From Micropterus salmoides (Eukaryota; Chordata; Actinopteri; Centrarchiformes; Centrarchidae): a stretch of DNA of 64,000 bases. Made by a program: the position numbers and the translations under genes. Shown here in pieces: positions 12,601 to 24,553 of this stretch. The stretch spans positions 6,286,104 through 6,350,103 of the forward strand of contig NW_024040485.1 in assembly GCF_014851395.1 (NCBI RefSeq). The letters run 5' to 3'. A model generated the notes under the pieces. It did not search any database. It was given only the letters and a program-made list of their open reading frames with translations, and had not been told where the DNA came from. Each line of letters starts with the position of its first letter. Position 1 is the first letter of the stretch.

Positions 12601-15600
12601 AGACATGCAGTCATACTGAGCTGTTTCCAGTAATGCTTTGCATTGTAGATTGTGGTGTAATTGCGCTGCTGTTGGCTGCTGATAAACCTTTGGAAGAGTC
12701 TGGTCTCCACTGGATTCTATCAGGAGGCTGTCAGACAGTAAGCGCTGGCTCAACCAGGCAGCCAGAAGGGTTTTTTGGTGGTTTTTCTTCTTTGTCTTTG
12801 CAACAACAAGGTGACGCAGAATGTGAAGAGAAGGCAGAAGCAGCAGACAGATATCAACACCTCAGTGTCATCATATGTACATGCTGCTAGCTGGATGCTC
12901 TTATCTGCAGCAGCTCACAGTACTGAGTGCATGGACTCTGAGTTAGATGGTCCCAGTGGAAATGAAACCACTGACTGTGGAGGAGACGCTCGACTAGTTG
13001 AGCTTCACAGGACTTCGGTGTCTGTTTCCCTGCTGTCTGCGGCCCCGTCAAACACTTTTCTGTGACAGTTTGTTCTCCAGTCACTGAAAGTTTTAACACT
13101 AAGGGTCATGATGGATGCAAAGGTGGAACTTTATCTGTTAACTGTCAAACTAAATGACACAGCATGTGAGTACCATCTTTCCTGTTGGTGGAAGAGGAAA
13201 AAGTATTAGAGAGTGCTATTTGAAAGGATCTTGCATAGTGATGAACACAGCGGATTACCACCTGACCCTGCTCTTCCCCTCAGCTCTATGGAGCTGTGTG
13301 GTTTGCTCTCTCAATGCTTTGACATTAGCATTGCTTCCAGCCACGGCAGGACGATGTTTTCAGTAGAAAAGCTTTAATAAACCCACTCTACTCTACCGGT
13401 CCAGCGCCAAACAGACAAAGTTAGCGACTGGTGACATAGTGGAGCATTTAGCAGCTTATGAACCAGATGTTTCACTCAGGACTTAATGGAGAACCAAACT
13501 GTGCTAAAAAAGAGAGCAAATGCTGGATTTACATTGACCACGTGGGCACAAACACAATCCCAATCCCCAATGAATGCTTAGGTGTCTGCAACTATTTGCT
13601 AACATGTTCGCAATATCAACTTTAGAAGGTGATTATATTTCAGAGTTTACCAAAGTGGCCAAAAAAATCAGTTAATGCAGGCTTGAGTAAAAGTTGACCT
13701 TCTTGCCTATGAATAATGCAGTCTCTGTCTCGGCCAATCAAGAAGCAGCATGAATCCATGCCTCAACATTAACGAGTAGCGCTCCTGGGGCCAATTAGTC
13801 CTTGAAAACACTTCAATCAGGTGGTAAGATGCATCATTTCCTCGAGTGTCATCGAACTGAAGAGCAGTGTCTTAAATTTCTCAAGGAAAATACATATGAG
13901 GACAAAATTGTCTTCAACACAATGAAAATGTCAGGACTATAACTACTTTTAAATGGGAGAAAAAATCTTGAGAGAATATCAAGCTAATAGCATGTTCAAT
14001 GCGCATTTGGAGAATGCAGTATAGAAGAATACCTAATAATTCAAATCTGAAATATTTTAAAAATCTAAGTTTGTATGTGTCAATTTTATATTATACTTGT
14101 GTAAGGACAATAGGCTTACAATTAATTTCCCCGAAATTAGTGTGTGAGATGTTTTGGTCAAGGGCCATGTTTAAGCATCTCCAATTCTGATTTAAATGAC
14201 AAATAATTAATCCACTGGCTTCATGTATTTGCTTGAAGCTTAATAAACTTACAAAGTTAATAATTAAAATGTTAACTAACCAGAAATTTCCAACACTAAA
14301 CCAAAACATCTTCACAGTCTCCTCTTCAGTTCTTTGTGCATTCAGCCAGCTTTAATCCAACATGCTTTAATCAGTGGTTTTAAAGGAAAATCCTCCTCAC
14401 TAAATAAGTTTCTGTTCAGTTTACTCAGGCATAGTGCAGGGGACAGAGCTGTTTGATAACTTGGTGTTTTTAGAACGAAAATGAAGAATTACTCTTAGGG
14501 ACTGTCTGAAAGTCTGAGGCAGAGTAAGAATTAGTGGAGAAATTATGTCAAAAGAGACCTTAAAAAGTGGATAATCACACAATGAAATGAAGTTTCTAAA
14601 ATAAAGGTCAGCTCAGTGACATTAAAATGTAAACAAGAGTAGTAGTATGTAAAAACAGAAGGAAACAAGTAAGATTAACTGTTAACTAGTTCCATGTTCA
14701 CCAAAGAATTCATAAAACTCATGTTTTACTCATGGGTAAAAATGTTATTTTACATTAATAAAAATACTATACATCTAAACTTGTGGCAAATGATAACCAA
14801 TGAGCCACACACCCAAAGGCAGTTTAAAGTGATACAGCATAATACATTTATTATACAAATTAAAAGCATTAAAAAAAAGGCGGACAACCAAAGTGTATCC
14901 TCGGGCACTAAAAGAGCATCATGTTCACAATGTGTTGTGAATGGTGTTAAACATCACTGTTCTCTGCTTTGTCCCTTTGTTGTTGTTGTTTATATTGGAT
15001 TGTGTTATTGAACAAATAGGGTCATACAATTTATAATTTATAATTTTGGTGTTCCCTCAATAATTTTGTTTCAATTAAGTGACACATATAAACTTATTTG
15101 AAATCTAATCTGAAGGAAGACACACAGTCTGCAGCTATAATTAATTTTCTCCCCTTCTCCAACACTCGAAAGCTATAAAGCTAAAATATATAATGTGTGT
15201 AAAAATTTAGGCTCAATATGGAGCTGCTTTGTGACGCAGCCGTTAAAGTAAAGTAATCCTTTCAGGGGACTGACTGAAGGCTCTCTGTGACCTGAAACAG
15301 GTTGAAAATTAACCACCGACCAGGTCAAGGCTGAGTGAAAGCCGGTGTGATCAAAGATGCCAATCCAGTGCTAATAATAACAACCCAATTAACATTGTGA
15401 TTGGGGATAAATATTGGCAACTAATAAACCTTTGCTGAACATGGTAAAAATACGCAGGATATTCAGATATTTTGGTAAAAGTTACAAAACAGATATCTGA
15501 CATCTGTGGAGTTTCAGAGGTTCACAATCTAGAAGGTGGGAAATTGCAAGGAATCGTGTTGCAGGAGCTGATGGGTTGACATAACCAAAAGAAGTCTCTC

Positions 15601-15758
15601 TAAAAAGGTATGGTAAGTATTGTAAATATGCACAATGGATGAATTTAAGCTGGCTATTCGCAGGTCAGAGTTCACCTTTGTTCAGCTTTGATTGGGTGGA
15701 TGTGCTCGGTCGGCCAATAGAAACTTTGATGTAGTATGTTTGGAGATGCAGTTATTAC
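9696..15758. other. Unrecognised non-coding DNA
   Basis: About 6 kb without a supportable gene or clear mobile element. The largest open frames (about 100-130 codons near 12400-12900 on both strands) overlap each other and show no domain, signal peptide or splice context that I can defend. I see nothing else here. Confidence 0.5.
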
Positions 15759-15957
15759 ATTTTTATTCATTTAGCTGATACTTTTATCCAAAGCGACTTA
15801 CAATTGCTGTACATGTCAGAGGTCGCACGCCTCTGGAGCAACAAGGGGTTAAATGTCTTGCTCAGGGACACAATGGTGAATGTCTCACAGTGGGAATCAA
15901 ACCCCAGCCTCCCACGCCAAAGGCAAGCATCTCATCTATGCGCCATCACCACCCGGT
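15759..15957 (-). mobile_element. tRNA-derived SINE with L2-type tail
   Basis: Read on the minus strand this has a tRNA-like head with a degenerate B-box followed by the tail motifs GTGTCCCTGAGCAAGACA and TCGCTTTGGATAAAAG. On the plus strand these appear as TTTATCCAAAGCGACTTACA and GTCTTGCTCAGGGACACA. A second copy in the opposite orientation lies at 39280-39452. No clear target duplication was found. Confidence 0.7.
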
Positions 15958-16537
15958 GGTAGAGTTATTATTCTAGTGTTCATCACACTATGTAAACTGT
16001 ACCGTCTCTCTCATACCCTGTGATAAGTCTGCAATCACTCTGATCAATATTCATTTATTTCCCCGCCTCAGAAATGTGAAAGGTGCGAGTGTGGGGAAAT
16101 GTAAAGTGACCGTGTCTTAAAGGACAAACTCTAAAATGATGAGGGCTCTTATCAGGTTGATTGCCAATTAGAAGCATTTGTCAGCTTTTAAAGAGCCGTG
16201 GAAATCAGCACCTTCAGAACTGACAGAGCTCCAAAGAAGCCACATTATCTTTGCACAGTCTGCGTTTGCATCAGCAGAATTACAAAATCATGAAATGTGT
16301 CAAACACCAACTAAATTGGTATTGGGATTGGAGACTACAGATTTATAACAGAAAGCCTGTGTTAGAAACTGGAGAGAATAATGTAGGTGTTAACCAGGCA
16401 GGGAGGGTTTAATGCAAAGATGCTATTGTAGCTTTACAGGAAATGTAGGACCCAACAGAGATTGACACATATAAGGGACTAAGGCTGGCAAGCTGCGTCA
16501 CCAGGGTACGCAGTAGATGCGTGTCCAAATCTCACAA
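15958..16537. other. Non-coding DNA, apparently single-copy
   Basis: The part at 16050-16310 is repeat-free and AT-rich with homeobox-type TAAT/ATTA cores. It could be regulatory, but nothing in the sequence proves it. Confidence 0.35.
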
Positions 16538-16913
16538 TATTAAAACGCGACAATATTTCTCGTAGAGGTGAAAAGCTGTCTCATGATATCAGCGTGACGG
16601 AGTGTGATGGTGAATTGGTATTGAAGATGTCCCTGCCAGTTTTTTAATCGTTTGCGTGGCAGCAGTTTGTGTACCCGGTGGAAACAATAAATTGCAACAG
16701 AGTGAGAGACAAGACACAAACAATACGTAAGCAACATTTCAAAATGCACACGCAGTTTTGCATTTTGTGACTTTCAGTCGAATTAAAGACTATTAGTCAG
16801 ATACTGTACTTCATCAATGAAGATTTCTGAAAAATAGTGTTAAATATTGTCTTGTTCTCGTGACCCCAATATCGTGCATCGTCTCATGAGCTAAGTGTAT
16901 CGTCACACCCCTA
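16538..16913. mobile_element. hAT-type element remnant, ends CACACCCCTAG
   Basis: The right end (16838-16913) contains GTCTTGTTCTCGTGACCCCA and ends TATCGTCACACCCCTAG, the terminus of a common fish hAT family. A second copy of this end lies at 23160-23234. The left end is eroded, so I cannot give the target duplication. There is no transposase frame. Confidence 0.6.
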
Positions 16914-18264
16914 GAACGTAGTTATTGACACTTATGTTGTTATCAAGGCAACCCATGCAGGTTGGTGGAGTCTGGACACACAAATCCGATCAGCTTGCTT
17001 GCAAATAACAGTACAGACTGTCTCATTTAAAGATCTGAGTCAAGAAACAAATCTGTTCAAGTCTTTTGCAAGTCCCTCAACTGTACGCAAGTGTAATACT
17101 CTGTAATAAACAGTGCTCTCGGTATTGTTTTGCATGGGTTTTGCTTTTTTTTTGGAGATAATACTTATTAGTTTTGAACTTTTGCCTATGATAATTGAAC
17201 TAAAAAGCATTAAAAGGGGGTAAACTATTAATGAAGTGTTAATCACTTACTCTCACTCCTGGGGTATTGTGAGTGAAAAGGTAACAAACAGACATCAAAC
17301 TGCTTCATTATACTTCAGCAGCACAGAAAGCAACTGAGCTTTTACCCAAAGACTGCTACTGCAAACACACCTGCCTCTCATTACTTGTTAACCAGATAAT
17401 GATGTCATTAGGGAGACTAATTGGCAGTTAATGAAGCAACTCTGTTACTTAGATAGTAAATAATAAACCAGCAGCTTTTCACTTTAAGAGAAAAGCTCCA
17501 AACAAATGTGTAACAACTGTGGATGTCTGGCTCTCTGAGGAGTCTCTATCTGCTGCAGCTGGATGCTGATAAAAACAAAAATCCTCACAAGCGTCAACTG
17601 GATTTGCTTCAAATAAGTCCAAGGTCATTTCATCACAGCAGCCACCACAGGAGGTGATTCTATCCAATGAGAGTCAGACTTGTTCAGTGACTGGGGCTTG
17701 TCAGTGTACATGGGCATCCTTGGCTAAACTCCAGTTTAAGTGTCTGAGCAGATAGGATGAACAGTGAGGTCGGATAAATGATAAAATAAATACATTACTA
17801 TTTCTTCTTTCTTCACTTCCAAAAAGTGCTAACCTTAAATAAAACATGAAGTGCTGGAGTTTCAAATCTGAATTAAACACTTCCGTCAGAGACCTTTCCT
17901 TTATTTAATGCAAGGTTTGGTGGAAAAAAAAAAGGTTCAGCTCCTGAGAGGGCTCTCAAAGAATGATGACGATTCTGCTAGGAGAAATATTCCACCTTAA
18001 ATACATGCAGTGCATGAACACCAGATCTTCAGATCAACAAAATCAGAGGAAGTTGGGATGCTGGAGGGAGCAGAAACAGCAAACAACTTTGGCATGAAAG
18101 TATCAGTGGTGTAAAAGTGAAGTTAGGTGATAGAAACCACCTCGCACACCTGTATGAATATGATTGGGTGTTGTTTATCATCATGTTTCTACACAGGTGA
18201 TGAATTCACTAATGGCAGGCAAACATGATCATCCCTCCCTAATGTATGTTTTACTAGCATGGCA
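16914..18264. other. Unrecognised non-coding DNA
   Basis: No gene, RNA or repeat recognised. Frames are all under 70 codons. Confidence 0.5.
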
Positions 18265-18345
18265 CTCAGGACAGAGATTGTTCCACCACTTTGTTCTGGA
18301 CTGAAATATCTCAACAACGATTGGGTACATCAGAGACTGTATCAG
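18265..18345. repeat. Fragment of a teleost repeat (CTGAAATATCTCAACAACG)
   Basis: The phrase CTGAAATATCTCAACAACG followed by ATTGGGTACATC is a frequent fish interspersed-repeat fragment. It is likely the same family as the fragment at 18785-18965. Confidence 0.5.
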
Positions 18346-18784
18346 CCAAAGGTACGAGGCCCTCTCCAAACAGATGCTCTCACTCTGTGCCAGACAAACA
18401 CACAAACAGGAAGCAAACATTCAGGACTAAATCTCCAGCAGGATTAGCATGATTAAAGCCCTGGATGGTGGAGCTGGTGAGTGTGTATGTGAGAGAGCTT
18501 ATGTGATGAATCGTGTTTTGTTCACAGTTCTTTGTCCCATCTTTAATCTCCACATGATTGACGTTTTGTTTTCCTCGCAGTAGATAATTAAAGAGAAAAC
18601 ATGCTCACTCTCAAAAATTATTTGGAGATTATTTCGGGCTCACCTGGCTTTACTCTGACATACCCAGAATCTTTTCTTCTATTTCAGGGTTTTCTGTTAT
18701 CAGGTGAGTGTGACTCCTAAAAATAAAACTGCATGTGTTGAGGATATGAAATTACTTTGAATGGGGATGGTTGATTTGTTCATT

Positions 18785-18965
18785 TCAGTCCAATGCCGGT
18801 CTGTCAGTCCATCTCATCAATTATTAGATGGATTCCCTTGAAATTTCGTGCAGACAGACATTCGTGTTCCTCTCAGGATGAATTGTAATAATTTCTAGTA
18901 TCCCTTTTCACCCAGTTCCATCATCAAACTTTCCGTTGTATCCAGTGAAACTAATGACCCATAAA
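18785..18965. repeat. Second fragment of the same teleost repeat
   Basis: Contains ATGGATTCCCTTGAAATTTC, then CAGACATTCGTGTTCCTCTC and AGGATGAATTGTAATAATTT, the usual order in this family. Non-coding. Confidence 0.55.
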
Positions 18966-19401
18966 CTCGATAGACACTGTCCTGATTTTCACCCCAAATG
19001 GTCCCTAAAACAAATAAGACATTAAAAGATGAGTTTCCTCAACATGAAAAAGAATAAAAACCCACAGGCCCTCCCCAGCTTCAATCTCTGTACTGTCTTT
19101 GTGGAGTTTTTCTTCCTCATTGTAAGTGGTGTCCAAATGTAAAAACTGGGACTTGAATCTGTTTTGAATCCTGTTTGGTGTCTGTAACCGCAGGCTCAGA
19201 TCTGCTCTTTTCTTTGACTGTCCGCTGGATGTTTGGTTGTACTAGCTTGGCACCTGACAGGGAGATACTATCATGTTCCAGGCGAAGTGTGGCCATTTCA
19301 ACCTAGAAATAACTAAAATCTAATTTCATTGCTGAAGATCAACAAAGTTTAATTTTATCCTTCGTTTCCTGTTAAGAGATTTTAATCTGTGTTGCCTGTT
19401 G
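18966..19401. other. Unrecognised non-coding DNA
   Basis: No gene or repeat recognised before the LTR at 19402. Confidence 0.5.
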
Positions 19402-20055
19402 TGTTACGGTTTCAGACAGAACTGACCCAAACGAAACACTCTGGTATTTTAGCTGATTTATTGAGGGAAAAAGGGGAGGGGAGGGGCTGGAGATGGAGGA
19501 GAGATGGACACCGTGGGATGCGGGCGTGAGGGACCGAGGAGCTGGCAAGGCAGGGGAAGTCCAGACGAGAGGGCCGAGGGGGGGAAGGAGCGTGGTGGCA
19601 GGCTGACAGGCGAGGCACGAGGGAGAGCCGGGAGGACACCGTGGGGGAAGTCCGAGGGGAGAGGGCAGGTGGCCGAGCCCAGCTGACTCGACAGAGGACG
19701 AGGGTGAGTGAACCTGGGGAAAGGCAGACAGACAGGGTTAGACACAGGCAAAACTAAGAACAGGGAAACAGAGATGATGCAGGTTACTCAAGGGTGTGTG
19801 AGGAAGTGGCACCAGGTTTGGAGCAACGACGATCAAGCTGCAATTGTGTGGAGAACCGGGGTTGAAATACTGGCAGGGATGGAGTTGATTGCTGGCAGAG
19901 GAGGTGGCTGACGAGGTGCAGGTGTGGATCGTCAGCAGGGCTCAGGAGCAGAGAGACAGAGACAGGCAGGCCAAAACACAAGGGAAAAACAGAATCACAA
20001 GGAAAAAGGAGAAATAAACAGGACACTCACCGTCAGCCGGGCTGCCACCACAACA
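19402..20055 (-). mobile_element. Solo LTR, 654 bp
   Basis: Begins TGTTACGG and ends CCACAACA, with a perfect 5-bp flanking repeat TGTTG (19397-19401 and 20056-20060). On the minus strand AATAAA is found near 19455-19465, followed by a short tail that includes a GGGTCAGTT segment like the GGGTCC of the copies at 1415 and 33185. The central part is purine-rich on the plus strand and gives long but meaningless proline-rich frames on the minus strand. No internal retrotransposon sequence is present. Confidence 0.72.
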
Positions 20056-20060
20056 TGTTG

Positions 20061-20440
20061 TCTCCTTCTCTCTGAACTAACCCAAAAATACATTATTAAT
20101 TAATATGTTTGTATATTGCTTGATTTGATCTTTTGCCTAAAGTCAGTTTTATTTCCCTTTTGTGATGTTAAATACTGAGAAAACTGATTCCACACAGTGT
20201 TTTAACTTGTTTTAAAGCAGTTTTAGTCCCATGTTTACTGTATTTTTTTAGCTGATCAAATGGGAACCTAGTAACAAAATCCAGTTATTAAAGCAGAGAC
20301 AAGAATGTTCTCCGTCACACATACAACTGCAAAGTCACCTGTTCAAACAACAGCTAAGAAGAACACTTGGTAAGTCTTTTATGCATACACTACAGCTAAA
20401 TTCAGAACGTAATAAGCACTGTGAGATACATCTGACATTG
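20061..20440. other. Unrecognised non-coding DNA
   Basis: Nothing recognised. Confidence 0.5.
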
Positions 20441-20940
20441 TTTTTTTTCAATTCTTTGTTTTATTGGCTTTTTGGTCATCTTAAATCAACAACAACAGTC
20501 AGGAAATCCCTTTCCTCCCCCTCTCAACAATCAACACTCTCAAAGGGGGAAAAAGAAATAAGCAAAACCTAAATCTTGCACTTATCAAACACAACATTAA
20601 GTACAACAAGTAAAGCAGATCATAATAATAAATAAACTGGGATATATATCTTTTGAATCCTCAATGAATTTGTACAAGTAGAGATTCTTATACATGGAAA
20701 TTATATACGCATACATACACACACACCTCATAAATACATGTACACACATACCTACCAACAACTAATTGAGCTAATTTAAAACAGAACTATATAACTCAGT
20801 CTTCATCCTATTCTTTCTCCCAATTCACAGCCATAGTATGCTAGTTGTGGTACAAGGTATAAGCCCTCTTGGAGTGGTACTGGTGGTGGCATCACTGCAT
20901 ATCTGGCCCTAGTGTTAACTAAGAAAAAGGGGACCATATT
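20441..20940 (-). repeat. Possible 5'-truncated LINE 3' region
   Basis: It opens with a run of T on the plus strand (a poly-A tail if read on the minus strand) and continues with AT-rich, stop-rich DNA containing ATACATACACACACACC and AAGGGGACCATATTCTATA. The composition resembles 3' UTRs of fish L1-like elements. No coding part remains, so the call is weak. Confidence 0.3.
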
Positions 20941-21102
20941 CTATAAAAAATCTCAACTTTCTCTTCAGTATGTACGTCAGGTACATCTGACATTGTTATT
21001 TAGGACTGGGTTATTCTCTTGTTGCGACTGTGACTTCCAAAAATCTGTTTTAAACATGAAATTGAAACGTTTGTGGTTTGTGCTTGGTCAAATTAGATGA
21101 AC

Positions 21103-21105
<3 letters not shown>

Positions 21106-21138
<33 letters not shown>
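21106..21138. repeat. (CA)n microsatellite
   Basis: Uninterrupted CA dinucleotides, about 16 units. Confidence 0.95.
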
Positions 21139-21139
<1 letters not shown>

Positions 21140-22034
21140 CAAAACCCTCTGTCCACTGTATTTGAATGGGTCAAGCAAGAGACATACATTTCCAGGATAA
21201 TTATTTAATTTGCCACACAGAATACCTACAAAAACAAAATAAAGCAGCTAAAGACAGGTGAGGCTAAAACAGTCTTAAATCAGGTCAAAGGGCAGCTTAC
21301 AGCTGATACCCTGACTCAGCAAAAAGCAACAGAGTGGCTGCTATTTTGGTCCAGGCTTAATGGGTGAATTAGGAGCAGGCGTGCAGGCTTTTTTTTATCT
21401 CCTTTCCTCAACCAATATACAACACCAAAAGAGTAAGGGCTTCATTATGTTCATGTGTTTGTCTGGTAAGCTGCTAACTTGCCTAGGCTAATTAGTTAAT
21501 GCTATGCTGGGCCAAGAGTTAGCACATCATTAGCTGCCTACATCATAATGGGATTCATCACAGGTTACATGAGAAAACCAGACACATCCAGTACATATAT
21601 AAATGTAGAACTTTTCATGTGTACATGCTTCATCAGTTGGAGAGGATGCAGAATTTTTTCCTGGGACTTGTTAGCTTTAATCTAAGTTTAAAAAAAAGAA
21701 AAAAAAAGAGAGCAGGCTACTCTTTTAATGGTGGCTGCATTGATGTTGATGAACCACGTTTCTTCTAAAACATAAAGTTAACAAAAGAGTTGTGTTAAAT
21801 AGCTAGCTCATATTAACCCAGGTCACTATTTTTCCAGTACACACTGCTTTAGTACCAAAACTTTCTATCTATCTTGCCTTCATCCCAAGCTAGAAATACT
21901 CTGTATTTACGTTGTTTTCTTATATTTTTTTTTATATAAACTAAGGAAAATGAGACTTTGAAGAAAAAGATGCCGATGTTTGTTTAGGCCTACATGGTAT
22001 CTATGGTGATATATTGATACATGTGTTTAGAAGC
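21139..22034. other. Unrecognised non-coding DNA
   Basis: AT-rich, with small A-rich tracts at about 21689-21710. No gene or mobile element recognised. Confidence 0.5.
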
Positions 22035-23135
22035 AGGGCTGACAAACCTTTGGGGCTGGTGTAACGTAAATGATTTATTTATATAGGCTAAATAACGATC
22101 AGACCATAAAGCAGGGACAGCGACCCACTGGGTAATTTTTTATACTGACACTGGGCTGGCCCAATCACATCTCTTGCTGGCCTCCCCCTCTGCCCTCTGT
22201 TGCTTGCGTTGCCGGCTTTAATGCAAATTGCTAACGTCTAACCCTAACCCAGTGTTTCCCAACCCTCTCCTGGAGGCACACTAGTCCTGCATGTTTTAGA
22301 TCTCTCCCTGCTCCCACACAGCTGATTCAAATTATCATCTCGTTATGAACTGCTAAAGCTGTTAAATCAGCTGTGTGGGAGCAGGGACAGATCTAAAACA
22401 TGCAGGACTAGTGTGCCTCCAGGAGAGGGTTGGGAAACACTGCCCTAACCAAAAGGCATGCAAAGAACTACCAAGTAGCACATCTCATTCTTCAGACGGC
22501 TTCCGCCAAATACGCGTAAATCACCGATATGTTTGCTACCGGTGCTGTAGTAGCTTCAACATCTGCTGCAGTACCTAACGTAGTGCAGGAACAGGCACTT
22601 GAAGGAGTAAAGGAGAGCCGTGGCCACTGCCAGGCAGAGGAGGAGGCGTGTGACAGCAGAGCAGAGTGACCAAGTGACAGGGCCAAGGGAGAGAGAGAGC
22701 AGGAGGAGAGTGGAGGTGAAGCGGTAAGCATGGAGTAGCTGTACCTGGGACCTTTAGGGAACAAGCATGGATCTAGGGTCATAGTAGTCATTTACACTGT
22801 GGACATGTCCCCAACACTTTTTGTCAAAAATGTTCACAAAACTTGCACCAAGAAATGTTAATTAACAAATGAAAATGCTATGAGAAAGGTTTATTTGCAC
22901 AATAAGCCTGCAATACAATGTAAATATAGAAGAAACATCTGTGTTGTCCAAAAAAGTAACTTAAGCAAACAAAATAATAAGCTACTGAATACTGCAGTAT
23001 ATTTTATTATATTTTTTTATTTCTGAATTGTCACCTGCCACCTGAATTGTGTGCTTCCCCTTCTCCAGAATGGAGGAAATTAAGTGTTCAATGCTCAAAA
23101 TCTTCTGGGGCCGGACCCTCAGACCCCACAATCGT
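22035..23135 (+). mobile_element. hAT-type element copy A, carrying a foldback insertion
   Basis: Segments here match, in reverse complement, the stretch 62665-63361. Shared landmarks include CACTGGGCTGGCCCAATCAC against the CTAGCCCAAT equivalent, the CTCTGCCCTCTGTT block, the GCCGTGGCCACTGCCAG block and ACAAGCTACTGAxTACTGCA-type sequence. The left end CAGGGCTGACAAACC resembles the CAGGGTTGGACTGG terminus of copy B. A 193-bp foldback element at 22250-22442 interrupts it. No intact transposase frame is seen. Confidence 0.6.
22250..22442. mobile_element. Foldback MITE with 78-bp inverted arms
   Basis: Arms 22250-22327 and 22365-22442 are inverted copies matching at 77 of 78 positions, around a 37-base spacer. 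It starts CAGTGTTTCCCAACC and ends GGTTGGGAAACACTG. It is flanked by a perfect 8-bp direct repeat CCCTAACC (22242-22249 and 22443-22450). The 8-bp duplication and CAG...CTG ends suggest hAT mobilisation. The transcript would fold into a long hairpin. It has no coding capacity. Confidence 0.88.
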
Positions 23136-23139
23136 ATAT

Positions 23140-23234
23140 TTCATCAATAAATATTTTTTCTTGTCTTGTTCTCATGACCCCAATTTTGTGCTATGTCACG
23201 TCTCATGGGCTAAGTGTTTCATCACACCCCTAAT
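23140..23234. mobile_element. hAT end, second copy of the 16.8-kb family
   Basis: Contains GTCTTGTTCTCATGACCCCA and ends TTTCATCACACCCCTAA, matching the terminus at 16838-16913 with scattered substitutions. Only this end is recognisable. Confidence 0.6.
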
Positions 23235-23324
23235 CTCAGCCCTTAAATTTCCCCACCACTTTTGACACAAAGTGACGCTCTTAGGGTGTGTGCCATGCTG
23301 TAGTGACAATGAAGATGATTACTT

Positions 23325-23359
23325 GTTCTAATTATTGACTTAAGGTCAATGATTAGAAC
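23325..23359. repeat. 35-bp near-perfect palindrome
   Basis: GTTCTAAT at the left pairs with ATTAGAAC at the right, and ATTGAC pairs with GTCAAT, around a TTAAG centre with one mismatched position. The only visible context is the hAT end that finishes about 90 bases upstream. Confidence 0.8.
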
Positions 23360-23559
23360 ATGATCATAACGCTATCATAAAATGAGATTGTCACCTACTG
23401 CTGGTGATCACTCACTGTCATACAGCGCTGCATAAGCTATTTGACATTGTTTTTGTAGCTAGCATAGTTTCCTAAAGCAGTCTTAACTTTGGCTAACTGT
23501 CCTACTGGCTAAAATGAGGTTATTTTGTCAGCATTGCGTTGGCTAATCCCACGCTCCCG
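23360..23559. other. Unrecognised non-coding DNA
   Basis: Nothing recognised. Confidence 0.45.
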
Positions 23560-23890
23560 TGAATATCAATATCAATATCAATTTTATTTATATAGCACGC
23601 TTAAAACATCCAAGGCTGACCAAGATGCTTTACAGGTTAAAAATACAACCGTAATCACACAGTAAAAGTACAGCAATAAAACATTACGGCATACAGTATA
23701 TAGTAATATTAAAATCGCCTGGGATAATAACTGACTTAACTTGATGGAAATGCCACAGAAAAGAGATGTTTTTAACAGTGATTTGAAGCGTTCGAGAGTT
23801 GGGGCAGTTCTGATATGGACTGGTAGGTTGTTCCACAGGTTAGTAGCAGCTACACCAAAGTCTTGATCACCTCTCGTTTTAAGTTTTTAA
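23560..23890. repeat. LINE-type 3' region beginning with (ATCAAT)n
   Basis: It starts with ATATCAATATCAATATCAAT then TTTATTTATATAGCACGC and ACCAAGATGCTTTACAGG, the usual opening of a fish LINE-derived repeat. Further on, ATGGACTGGTAGGTTGTTCCA is another familiar phrase of the same repeat. Non-coding in this copy. The clade (L2 or another) is not determined. Confidence 0.55.
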
Positions 23891-24546
23891 GTCTGCTTCT
23901 GGTGAAAATGACTAGTAGGCTACTTGTACTTGAGTATGAATTGTATACTCCATGGCCACCTCTGCCCGAATGAGTACACTCATTCATTTGCTGGTACTGG
24001 TACGCTTATCCACGGCACATACCACTCAGCTGGTTTGGGGGAATATTACAGTAGGTACACTTGTATGAAAGGATGGTGTATTGGTGAGGGGTGTCCGACT
24101 GATCCCAGTCCAGCCCCGTTTATAAGGAAACCAGAAACAGTCTGAGGCAACACCATGATGAAGGCAAGACAATTGGAAACGTTTGGTGAATAAAGCAGTT
24201 AGCAAGTTTTAATTTGGATGGACTTGTCTGCACCTCGTGTGTGCGCGCTCTCAAAGTAAGAAAGCTCCTCTCCTGTGAATCTAGGTTCCAGTTTGGGTTC
24301 AGGAGGCAAACAACATCTCCCCATTTAAGAGAAGGCTTAAAACTTTCCCCTTTGATAAAGCTTATAGTTAGAGCTGGCTCAGGTGAGTCCTTAGTTACAC
24401 TGCTATAGGCCTTAAAACCTCTTTTATAATTTGACCTATGTATGCAAAAAAGAAACATCATGGGTTGTACGGAAACAGACATCTCAATTAAACAATTTAT
24501 TTTAACTTATAAAGTCACCTTGAAATGGCCATTACAAACAGGGACA
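23891..24546. other. Unrecognised non-coding DNA
   Basis: A minus-strand frame of 120 codons (24120-24482) has no recognisable domain and is probably chance. Confidence 0.45.
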
Positions 24547-24553
24547 GTTTGAG

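Noticed and set aside
12399..13099. Overlapping frames of 70-130 codons on both strands
   Set aside because: They overlap each other on opposite strands, show no known motif and have no splice-site context that I can support.
19412..20026. Proline- and serine-rich minus-strand frames
   Set aside because: They arise from the purine-rich strand of the solo LTR and have no domain.
22238..22250. Telomere-like TAACCCTAACCC
   Set aside because: Only two units, partly created by the 8-bp duplication of the foldback insertion. Likewise the CCCTAACCCTGG at about 53288 is too short to be an interstitial telomere.
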